NCBI GenBank assembly: GCA_945915235.1
Contig: CAMEEX010000001.1
Coordinates: 1-64,000, forward strand
Source: an uncultured Clostridia bacterium
GTDB taxonomy: Bacteria > Bacillota > Clostridia > Lachnospirales > Lachnospiraceae
Direction of reading: 5' to 3'
DNA: 64,000 nucleotides
Positions 44,365 through 52,153 of this stretch are shown here, piece by piece. The translations under genes were made by a program, and so were the position numbers. Under the pieces are notes generated by a model that did no database searches, was not told the origin of the DNA, and worked only from the letters and a program-made list of their open reading frames with translations. Numbering within the stretch: position 1 is the stretch's first letter; each line of letters starts with the position of its first letter.

Positions 44365-45060
44365 ATGAGACTTCTTCTTGCGGAGGACGAGAAATCGCTC
44401 TCCAGGGCAGTCAAGGCGATACTTGAAAAAAATAATTTTTCCGTGGACGCGGTGTATGACGGCGTGGAGGCGCTGGAATATCTCGAGACCGGGAACTATG
44501 ACGGTGTGATAATGGATGTGATGATGCCGCGCATGGACGGTATAACGGCGTTAAAGAAGCTGCGCGCGGCCGGCAGTATGGTTCCGGTGCTGGTGCTCAC
44601 GGCAAAATCGGAGATTGACGACAAGGTGGAGGGGCTTGACAGCGGAGCTAACGATTATCTGATCAAGCCGTTTGACACGAAGGAGCTCTTAGCACGCATA
44701 AGGGCTATGACTAGGAATGCCGGCGCGGGCATGCACGCCGACTCATCAATGCATGTTGGCAATATAACGCTCGACACGGCAAGCTATGAGCTCTCATCGC
44801 CGTCGGGCTCCTACAAGCTCGCGAACAAGGAGTTCCAGATGATGGAGATGATGATGGCAAACCCGAAGCAGCTCATTTCCACGGAGCGCTTCATGGAGAA
44901 GATATGGGGATACGACAGCGAGGCTGAGATTAACGTGGTGTGGGTGTACATCTCTTATTTAAGGAAGAAACTCGATGCGCTTGACGCGGATATTCAGATA
45001 AAGGCAACGCGGAATGCCGGGTATTCACTTGAGGAAAAGGGAGAACGCAAAGGAAAGTAA
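44365..45060 (+). CDS. OmpR-family response regulator
   Basis: About 231 residues from the ATG at 44365 (GGAG six bases before; the track's start is 33 bases upstream). Receiver domain with LLAEDEKSL acidic pocket, phospho-acceptor Asp in VIMDVMMPRMDG, Thr in VLTAKS and Lys in LIKPFD. The winged-helix DNA-binding domain follows (LANKEFQMMEMMM, VWVYISYLRKKL). It is transcribed away from the VTC operon with a 243-bp divergent region between them. That region has AT-rich tracts that could hold its binding sites, so control of the VTC operon is likely but unproven. Confidence 0.93.
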   Translation: MRLLLAEDEKSLSRAVKAILEKNNFSVDAVYDGVEALEYLETGNYDGVIMDVMMPRMDGITALKKLRAAGSMVPVLVLTAKSEIDDKVEGLDSGANDYLIKPFDTKELLARIRAMTRNAGAGMHADSSMHVGNITLDTASYELSSPSGSYKLANKEFQMMEMMMANPKQLISTERFMEKIWGYDSEAEINVVWVYISYLRKKLDALDADIQIKATRNAGYSLEEKGERKGK

Positions 45061-45082
45061 CGGATATAAAAGAGGAGCTGCC

Positions 45083-46363
45083 ATGATTAAAAAACTTCGC
45101 AGAAAGCTTGTTGCAGTGGCGATGCTGTCGCTGTTTATTGTACTTCTTATTATAATAGGAACGGTAAATATTTTAAACTATACGAGAATGGTTGACGATG
45201 CACAGCGGACCATCAATATCTTGAAGGAGAATGACGGAAGCTTTCCAAAACCGGACATGACGCCGGGGCATGACAAGGATATATTTAAGGGAATGTCACC
45301 TGAGGCGCCGTATGAGAGTAGATATTTTTCCGTGTTGATGGACGCAAACGGGAATGTCAGCACCATAGACACGGGAAAGATTGCCGGGACGGACACCGAC
45401 GAGGCGGCGGAGTATGCTGCGAGAGTCTTAGACAGCGGCAGGGCGGCAGGCTTTATGGGGCAGTACAGGTTCGCGGTCAAGGACAAGGATAGCGGGACGC
45501 TCATAATATTTCTGTACTGCGGTAGGGAAATCTCCAATTTCCGCTCGGTGCTGTTGATAAGTGTCGGGATATCGCTTGCCGGAATGTTGGCTGTATTTCT
45601 CCTGCTTGTATTTTTCTCGGGAAGGATTGTGAAGCCGGTCAGCGAGAGCTACGAGAAGCAGAAGCGTTTTATAACCGATGCGGGGCACGAGATTAAGACA
45701 CCGTTGACCATAATTGACGCCGACGCGCAGCTTGTGGAGTTAGACTGCGGCGAGAATGAGTGGCTCGACGACATAAAGAAGCAGACGAAGAGACTGACGG
45801 CTCTCACCAATGACCTCATCTACCTTGCGAAGATGGAGGAGGGACAGAAAAATACCGTAAAAATAGAGTTCCCGCTGTCGGATATTGTTGAGGAGACTGC
45901 GGACTCGTTCAGGGCGCGCGCCATCAATGAGGGCAAGAGCCTTGAGATAAATATACAGCCCGGAATATCCTACTGCGGCGACGAGAAGGCGGTAAGACAG
46001 CTCGTATCGATACTTGTGGACAATGCGGTAAAATACGCTGACAGCGAAGGAAACATAAAAGTAAGCTTGACCAGCGCGGGCACGAAGCGGGCGGATACGT
46101 CAAAACAGGCAGCCACAGCTAAGCCGTCCGGTACATCGCGCTCTGTGAAGCTGGAGGTCTACAACACCTGTGAGCATATCGAGGCTGAGAGCGTGAAGCA
46201 TCTTTTCGACCGCTTCTACAGGGCGGAGCAGTCGCACAATTCGCAGACGGGCGGCTATGGAATAGGGCTTTCCGTGGCTAAGGCGGTTGTGGAGGCGCAC
46301 AGGGGAAAGATAAGCGCGTATACGCAGGACGGGAAGTCACTTAGGATAACGGTGGTTATGTGA
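45083..46363 (+). CDS. Sensor histidine kinase
   Basis: About 426 residues from the ATG at 45083, which has AGAGGAG upstream; the longer track start runs into the response regulator gene. Two membrane helices (about residues 8-30 and 156-180) enclose a small extracellular sensor of about 125 residues. The H-box is FITDAGHEIKTPLTIIDADA, the N-box VSILVDNAVKYAD and the G-boxes GGYGIGLSVAKAVVEAH. No clear HAMP domain is visible after helix 2. It partners the OmpR regulator 22 bp upstream. The signal is unknown; cell-envelope stress or phosphate status would fit the neighbouring operon. Confidence 0.92.
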   Translation: MIKKLRRKLVAVAMLSLFIVLLIIIGTVNILNYTRMVDDAQRTINILKENDGSFPKPDMTPGHDKDIFKGMSPEAPYESRYFSVLMDANGNVSTIDTGKIAGTDTDEAAEYAARVLDSGRAAGFMGQYRFAVKDKDSGTLIIFLYCGREISNFRSVLLISVGISLAGMLAVFLLLVFFSGRIVKPVSESYEKQKRFITDAGHEIKTPLTIIDADAQLVELDCGENEWLDDIKKQTKRLTALTNDLIYLAKMEEGQKNTVKIEFPLSDIVEETADSFRARAINEGKSLEINIQPGISYCGDEKAVRQLVSILVDNAVKYADSEGNIKVSLTSAGTKRADTSKQAATAKPSGTSRSVKLEVYNTCEHIEAESVKHLFDRFYRAEQSHNSQTGGYGIGLSVAKAVVEAHRGKISAYTQDGKSLRITVVM

Positions 46364-46400
46364 ACGCAGCAATAGTAGAGATTTTGGAGGTGAATTGCGA

Positions 46401-47984
46401 ATGGGAATATACTTTAATCCGGGAAATGAAAGCTTTACACAGGCTAAAAACAGTATAATTTATGTTGACAAGACGATGTTACTTGATTTTCTTAACAAGA
46501 GGTTGTCCACAGAAGATAAGTGTATTGCCGTGAGCCATGCCAGACGTTTTGGCAAATCACATGCGGCAGGCATGATTGATGCCTATTATAGTCTTGGATG
46601 TGACTCTGCAGGACTTTTTGAGGATACCAAGATTGCTTCTGATAAAGGCTATAAGAAGTATATGAACAAATATAATGTAATACACCTTGACATATCATCT
46701 TTTTGGGATAATTTTAAGGATAATATTATTGAGAAAATTGAGGATTATATTTATGAAGATTTCAAGGCTTCTTTTGGCGATACCCTCAATTACGAATACA
46801 ACCTTAGTTATAACCTTATGAAAATATATCAAAGTACCAAAGTTCCGTTTATCATCATTATCGATGAATGGGATTGTATAATAAGAAATAGCCGGAATGA
46901 TGAATTGGTTCATAGGTATTTGCAGTTTCTTCATTCATTGTTCAAATCAGAGGAGTCAAAATCTTTCTTAGCATTGGCATACGTCACCGGTATTCTGCCT
47001 ATCAAGAAGATAAAGGATGAGTCGGCTCTTAATAATTTTAGAGAGTACACAATGCTTAAATCAAAGCCTATTACAGAGTATTATGGCTTTACGGAAGATG
47101 AAGTAAAAGCCTTATGCATACAACACAATATGGATTTTGAAAGTACAAAAGCATGGTATAATGGTTATCTGATAGATGGGATACACATGTATAATCCTAA
47201 CTCTGTATCTATGGCTATAAATAACCATGATTTTGATTCATATTGGAGGAATACTTCATCTTTTGCATCAATCAATACATTTATTACCATGAATTATGCG
47301 GGGCTTAAAGATGACATTATGTCAATGTTATCCGGCAAAATGGTAAGGGTAAATACTAATACCTTTAAAAATGATTTTTCAACAATAGCATCTAAAGATG
47401 ATGCGTTGACGGCACTTATCCATCTGGGATATCTGGGATATGATGCAGACAGAAAGAAAGCTTTTGTGCCAAATTACGAGGTGGCAACGGCGTTTGAAGC
47501 AGCACTACAGACAGGTGAATGGTCAGAGATAGCCAGGGCAATTTCAACATGTGATGAACTGTTAGATGAGACAATCGAAGGCAATTCAGAGAGGGTTGCA
47601 CAACTTATTGAGCTTGCCCATGATACCTACACTTCCGTATTGAAATATAATGATGAAAATTCACTTAGCTGTGTTCTCACGATGGCGTATTTTACTGCTC
47701 CGGCATATTACAATATTATTCGAGAAATGCCGGCAGGAAAAGGCTTTGCCGATTTTGCATTTATTCCGAGAGCTAATGCGGGATATAGACCGGCAATGAT
47801 TGTAGAGTTAAAATATAATCAGTCAGCGGACACAGCCATAAAACAGATAAAAGATAACCGATATCAAGGCGCATTGGCAAACTACAGTGATAAAATCCTG
47901 CTTGTGGGTATTAACTACGATTCCGATGGAAAAGATAAAAAACATCATACCTGTATAATAGAAGAATATGTAAAAGCACAATAA
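46401..47984 (+). CDS. AAA-ATPase-like / PD-(D/E)XK nuclease-like protein
   Basis: 527 residues from the ATG at 46401 (GGAGGT upstream; the track's TTG is six bases earlier). The N-terminal AAA-ATPase-like domain has MGIYFNPGNESF, the variant P-loop HARRFGKSH and Walker B FIIIIDEWD. The C-terminal PD-(D/E)XK-like domain has GKGFADFAFIP and MIVELKYN (D...ExK). The family (PF09820 plus PF08011 type) is widely multiplied in Bacteroidetes and Clostridia with no settled function. It is AT-rich relative to its neighbours, so horizontal gain is likely. Confidence 0.88.
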   Translation: MGIYFNPGNESFTQAKNSIIYVDKTMLLDFLNKRLSTEDKCIAVSHARRFGKSHAAGMIDAYYSLGCDSAGLFEDTKIASDKGYKKYMNKYNVIHLDISSFWDNFKDNIIEKIEDYIYEDFKASFGDTLNYEYNLSYNLMKIYQSTKVPFIIIIDEWDCIIRNSRNDELVHRYLQFLHSLFKSEESKSFLALAYVTGILPIKKIKDESALNNFREYTMLKSKPITEYYGFTEDEVKALCIQHNMDFESTKAWYNGYLIDGIHMYNPNSVSMAINNHDFDSYWRNTSSFASINTFITMNYAGLKDDIMSMLSGKMVRVNTNTFKNDFSTIASKDDALTALIHLGYLGYDADRKKAFVPNYEVATAFEAALQTGEWSEIARAISTCDELLDETIEGNSERVAQLIELAHDTYTSVLKYNDENSLSCVLTMAYFTAPAYYNIIREMPAGKGFADFAFIPRANAGYRPAMIVELKYNQSADTAIKQIKDNRYQGALANYSDKILLVGINYDSDGKDKKHHTCIIEEYVKAQ

Positions 47985-47985
47985 C

Positions 47986-48029
47986 AAAAATGTGGTAACT
48001 GAAAAATGGTTTTCAGTTACCACATTTTT
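47986..48029. terminator. Bidirectional intrinsic terminator
   Basis: AAAAATGTGGTAACTGAAA pairs with TTTCAGTTACCACATTTTT. It lies between convergent genes and serves both strands. Confidence 0.9.
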
Positions 48030-48031
48030 AT

Positions 48032-49162
48032 TTACTTATTCAATCTAAGCATTTCCGTATAAGCGAGAAGGAATGGTCCCACTCCCTTAGCGTCGTCCTT
48101 CACAACTGGCTCGGACATATAGTAGTCGAAGGTTCCGGAGCGCATCTGCTTGCCGCCGAGTCCTGCCACGAGGCAGATACCGCCGAGGTGCATCTCGCCG
48201 TTCTCGTCGGAGGAGAGATACTTGTCGCACACGCCGTTGAATGCCTTCACGCCGTACTCGCGGTAGCTTTCAGGAAGGTAGCCGAGGCGCACACCCTTTA
48301 AGAGCGCGTAAGCCATGATGGAGCTTCCGCTTGTCTCGAGATAGTTAGGAGCGAGCCTGCCGTAGTTTACAACCTGATACCACATGCCGCTCTCGTCCTG
48401 ATACTTTAACATGGCTTCCATGAGGTCTGTGAAAGTGCTCTTTAAAAATTCGGTGTCGGCACAGTCAGGGTCAGCCTTGTCGATGGTGTCAAGAAGTGCC
48501 ATCGAATACCAGCCGAGTGCGCGAAGCCAGAAGTTTTGTGACAGACCTGTAACAGGGTCACACCAGAACATCTCGCGTGAGTGGTCATACGCATGCTTGT
48601 AAAGACCGGTCATAGGGTCCTTCATATTCTTTACCACGTTTCTGAACTGGAGGAAAATGTCATCGTAGTTCTTCTTATCGTTAAAACGTGTCTCATACTC
48701 CATGTAGAACGGCTGGCACATATACAGACCGTCAAGCCATACCTGGTTAGGGTAGATGTTCTTGTGCCAGAAGCTTCCCTCAGCTGTGCGCGGCATGAGC
48801 TTAATCTGGCTGTAGATGAGGTCTATAGCCTTGCGGTACTTCTCCTTGCCTGTGAGGTCGTACAGCTCGAAGAGAGTCTTTCCGGCATTCACATTGTCGA
48901 TGTTGAGCTCGGATACATCATAGCCGTCAATCGTTCCGTCGTCGTGAACGCGGTAGTCGATGAATGCATCGGCAAAATCAAAATATTCCTGTTTCTTTGT
49001 GATGGAGTACATCTCAAGGAGGGCTTTAATCATACACCCGTCGATATAGTTCCATGTGGATTTAAGTCCCTGCAAAATCTTTTCTATATTCCAGATAGGT
49101 CTGTCAGGTGTGCTCTTTGTCAAGAGCTCTTCTATGTACCTGTCTATTACACTATAATCCAT
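48032..49162 (-). CDS. GH105 unsaturated rhamnogalacturonyl hydrolase
   Basis: 376 residues, (alpha/alpha)6 barrel of the YteR/YesR type. Motifs: WNYIDGCMIKALLEMY, FWHKNIYPNQVWLDGLYM with the catalytic Asp, FWCDPVTGLSQNFWLRALGW and LETSGSSIMAYALLKGVRLG. The family hydrates and removes the unsaturated galacturonic acid left at the non-reducing end by lyases such as the PL11 enzyme at the start of this window. No signal peptide: it acts on imported oligosaccharides. Single gene; a leader of about 100 bp follows before the next unit. Confidence 0.93.
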   Translation of the reverse strand: MDYSVIDRYIEELLTKSTPDRPIWNIEKILQGLKSTWNYIDGCMIKALLEMYSITKKQEYFDFADAFIDYRVHDDGTIDGYDVSELNIDNVNAGKTLFELYDLTGKEKYRKAIDLIYSQIKLMPRTAEGSFWHKNIYPNQVWLDGLYMCQPFYMEYETRFNDKKNYDDIFLQFRNVVKNMKDPMTGLYKHAYDHSREMFWCDPVTGLSQNFWLRALGWYSMALLDTIDKADPDCADTEFLKSTFTDLMEAMLKYQDESGMWYQVVNYGRLAPNYLETSGSSIMAYALLKGVRLGYLPESYREYGVKAFNGVCDKYLSSDENGEMHLGGICLVAGLGGKQMRSGTFDYYMSEPVVKDDAKGVGPFLLAYTEMLRLNK

Positions 49163-49211
49163 AACTTTCCTCCATGTTTTGTTATTTATGCAATATTATA
49201 AATGAAAATGC

Positions 49212-49251
49212 CATCTAAAACAATGAGCAATTATACTCATTGTTTCAGATG
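49212..49251. terminator. Hairpin between YhgE and GH105 genes
   Basis: CATCTAAAACAATGAG pairs with CTCATTGTTTCAGATG with an 8-nt loop; it probably ends the YhgE operon on the minus strand. Confidence 0.6.
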
Positions 49252-49288
49252 ACAAAAAAACTTGTATTTTTAAGTGCCGGAACTGGTT

Positions 49289-51436
49289 TTATATCATAAT
49301 TCCCGACTTTTCCTTATTCTTATCAATAATCTTATTCATCTTGCGGAACGGTATTGCACCGACAAGTCCGATAAAGAGTGAGACAAGAAGGTATATGGCG
49401 AGCTTGGCGATATATTTCCAGTAGTTATCCTCGTAGAGTCCCGCGATGGCTTCCTTCATGGCATTCATGCCGAACTGGAACGGAAGGTAGTTGTACAGCG
49501 AGTGGAATACCTTCGGGAGTGTCTCTATAGGGAAGGTACAGCCTGCGCCCGCAACCTGGACAACCATAACGATTACTGCAAGTGCCTCGCCGATGTTTCC
49601 GAGGGCTACGGTCAGCGAGTATATGAAGAGCGTGAACACGAAGCTGCACATTGCGCCTGCGAACCAGAACATTACAGGGTGCTTACACTGTATTCCTATA
49701 AAATGCAGATCGCCGAGCACGGTGATGAGTGTCTGTAGCTGCCCTACAAGGAAGAATAGCATGTATCTTCCGAAATACGCGTGGTGCGGGCAGATGCCGT
49801 CCACACCCGGAATAGGGTGAACCTTCACATGTATGATGGCTACGAGTATAAGTGCGCCAACCCACAGGGCAAGCACTGTATAGAACGGGGCCATGGCTGA
49901 ACCGTAATTCTCGATAGGATATACACGCACCGTGTCGAGAGCGACAGGAGAGGATGCAAATTCTCCAAGCTTCTCAGGGTTCGTATCCATTATCTCAACC
50001 AATTTATTGTAGTTCTCGTTGTCTGAGAGCTCATTCATATTTTCAGTCAGTGTCCTGATATAATCGGAGAGTTCGTTTGCGAGCTCGAGAGTTGTGTCGA
50101 GGTTCGTGTTTCCGTCGGCAAGTGTGTCCGAATAGTCGCCAAGAACATTGTCAGTGCTGCTAAGGTTCAGATTGAAGCCTGCTAATGCGTTCACGGTCGT
50201 GTTGAGCGCTGCCTGCGCGTTTGTGATCGTCGAGCTGAGCTGTGGCTTGACAGAGTTGGTGTATATGCTTCTAAGGCTGTCGATATCCTTCGAGCAGTTG
50301 TCGAGCTCTGACTGTATACTGTCTATAAGGTCTGATGAGTTGTAGACGGCAACTGCGGCTGCGGTTCCAACGCGGTCGGTGTCTGTTTTGATGATATCAA
50401 ACTGGCTTCTTATAACATTTATCTGGGCGTTGACCTTCTCATCGCCCTTGGACTCAAGCCCTGACACAGAGCTGTTGAATATCTCCTTTGCATATGGAAT
50501 CATGTTGCCGACCGTGCCTATTCCGTTTACCACTACCTTCGAGATGGTCTGTGCGGAGGCGAGGTCGCTGTTTACAACATTTGATATCATTGTGAGTGTT
50601 CCGTCAATCATGTCCAGACTTGACAGCATCATATCAGATACCGTGTTTATGGTGTTGGTAGAGGTGTTTACCATTGTCTGCATACTGGAAAGAGAAGTCT
50701 TGCTGCTTTCAAGCACAGTGTTAAGACTTGGCAGCATTATCTTGGTCGTGGCGATAATGCTCTGCGCGGAGTCCATAATTCCCTTAAATGAGGACAGGAT
50801 ATTTATATAAGTGTCCATATCCTCGGAGAGAGCCGTGAGCTTCTCGGTCATGGCGTCGGCAATGCTCACGCCGTCGGAGTCGGTTGAGGAGATGACGTTT
50901 CCTGCCTTCATTGCTGATTCAGCCAGAGTGCTTATAAATGTGGCGTTGACCTGCTGGCGTACCGCCTTCTGTGCTTTCTGCGTTATCTTAGGGGCGATGG
51001 CATTCTTCTTGCCGTTTTCATAGTAGATAATCTGAGGGTGCTCGAGATCACCGCCAAGGAAGCTGACCATATCCTCGGAGAATGTCTCCGGAATTACGAG
51101 AGCTGCATAGTAATCTCCGGCCTTGACGCCCTCAATGGTGTCCTCGGAGCTGTCGGTGAATACCCAGCCGATGGTGTTGTTAGATTGTAATGCTTCGACA
51201 ACAGTGTTTCCGATGTTTATTTCAAGTCCGGAAATCTCCGCGCCCTTATCGTCGGAAACCACGGCGACCTTGATGTTTCCCGTGGAGCTTGGACCGTACG
51301 GATCCCAGTTTGAAAAAATGTTGAACCATGCATACAGGGAAGGGAGAATGGATAGACCAAGAATAATAACCACGGCTATCACATTGGTCGAAATCTTCTT
51401 CATGTCGTTTGTGAATACCTTCAGTATCTTATTCAT
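49289..51436 (-). CDS. YhgE/Pip-family membrane protein (downstream paralogue)
   Basis: 715 residues. Helix 1 near the start (VIAVVIILGLSILPSLYAWF, then NIFSNWDPYG) is the YhgE/Pip signature. A large extracytoplasmic region of about 480 residues, rich in Ser/Thr/Asn and coiled-coil heptads, follows. Six helices close the protein in an ABC-2-like C-terminal domain (YPIENYGSAMAPFYTVLALW onward). The family includes the Bacillus/Lactococcus phage infection protein and EsaA-like type VII secretion parts. SD AAGGAGG precedes the ATG. It overlaps the lysine-rich gene by 8 bp and resembles the paralogue at 52-54 kb over its full length. Confidence 0.9.
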   Translation of the reverse strand: MNKILKVFTNDMKKISTNVIAVVIILGLSILPSLYAWFNIFSNWDPYGPSSTGNIKVAVVSDDKGAEISGLEINIGNTVVEALQSNNTIGWVFTDSSEDTIEGVKAGDYYAALVIPETFSEDMVSFLGGDLEHPQIIYYENGKKNAIAPKITQKAQKAVRQQVNATFISTLAESAMKAGNVISSTDSDGVSIADAMTEKLTALSEDMDTYINILSSFKGIMDSAQSIIATTKIMLPSLNTVLESSKTSLSSMQTMVNTSTNTINTVSDMMLSSLDMIDGTLTMISNVVNSDLASAQTISKVVVNGIGTVGNMIPYAKEIFNSSVSGLESKGDEKVNAQINVIRSQFDIIKTDTDRVGTAAAVAVYNSSDLIDSIQSELDNCSKDIDSLRSIYTNSVKPQLSSTITNAQAALNTTVNALAGFNLNLSSTDNVLGDYSDTLADGNTNLDTTLELANELSDYIRTLTENMNELSDNENYNKLVEIMDTNPEKLGEFASSPVALDTVRVYPIENYGSAMAPFYTVLALWVGALILVAIIHVKVHPIPGVDGICPHHAYFGRYMLFFLVGQLQTLITVLGDLHFIGIQCKHPVMFWFAGAMCSFVFTLFIYSLTVALGNIGEALAVIVMVVQVAGAGCTFPIETLPKVFHSLYNYLPFQFGMNAMKEAIAGLYEDNYWKYIAKLAIYLLVSLFIGLVGAIPFRKMNKIIDKNKEKSGIMI

Positions 51437-52130
51437 CGAATACGTCCTCCTTTACCTTGTCTTTTTTATCCTTCTTGGAACTGTCCTTTTTATCGGACTT
51501 TTTCTTGTCGTTTTTCTTCTTTTTGTCCTTGGACTTATCTTTTTTCTTGTTTTTCTTCTTGTCCTTCTTTTTATCCTTCTTTTTGCCGGATTTTTTATTC
51601 TTCTTGGGGGAGCTTAGGGCTACGGCAGACTCGCCTGAGCCGTCGGTGTCCTCGGAGAGGCTTTCCTTTATAAGCTCGGTGTCGATATCTGCGGCATAAT
51701 CCTCGGAGTATTCGTTTTCCTCATCGTCAATATTGACCGATGCCTTTGCTGAGGCTATTATGTCGCGTGCTTCCGCTTTTACGGAGGCAAGCTTTCCGCT
51801 CATGTCATTAATTCCCGACTCGAGAAGCGGAACAGGCTCAGCCTCACTGCCCGTAATCGAGTTGATGCGGTGCTGTAAATTGTAATCCCCGTACTCAACG
51901 ATTATAAGATATGCGGATATGGCAAAAAGCGATACAATCCACAGAATAAGCCATATGACCTTGTTGCTGTCCGTTATAAACATCAGCGCGAGAAATATCA
52001 TTGGAATGATAAGCACGCATAAGAGCCCGATATGGATGCGCTTCAAATTCTGTGCATGAAGCCTGTCCTGAAAATCCACAAGCTCGCCGTATATATCAGG
52101 GTTGTTATCTTTTATCCTTTTCTTAGACAT
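51429..52130 (-). CDS. Two-helix membrane protein with very long Lys/Asp tail
   Basis: About 233 residues from the ATG at 52130 (AAGGAG upstream; the track uses a TTG six bases earlier). Two adjacent membrane helices (about residues 36-56 and 62-82) are followed by an acidic linker, then about 60 residues of almost pure Lys/Asp/Asn/Ser (repeated KKKDKKK), ending KVKEDVFDE. No family recognised. It lies between two YhgE/Pip genes, overlapping the second, so it is probably part of the same complex. The tail could bind acidic phospholipids, teichoic acid or RNA; that is speculation. Confidence 0.75.
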   Translation of the reverse strand: MSKKRIKDNNPDIYGELVDFQDRLHAQNLKRIHIGLLCVLIIPMIFLALMFITDSNKVIWLILWIVSLFAISAYLIIVEYGDYNLQHRINSITGSEAEPVPLLESGINDMSGKLASVKAEARDIIASAKASVNIDDEENEYSEDYAADIDTELIKESLSEDTDGSGESAVALSSPKKNKKSGKKKDKKKDKKKNKKKDKSKDKKKKNDKKKSDKKDSSKKDKKDKVKEDVFDE

Positions 52131-52153
52131 ATGCAATCTCCTTCTTAAATTAT

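Noticed and set aside
51123-51699. Plus-strand ORFs rich in Phe and Leu
   Set aside because: They are antisense readings of the lysine-rich tail (AAG/AAA gives CTT/TTT).
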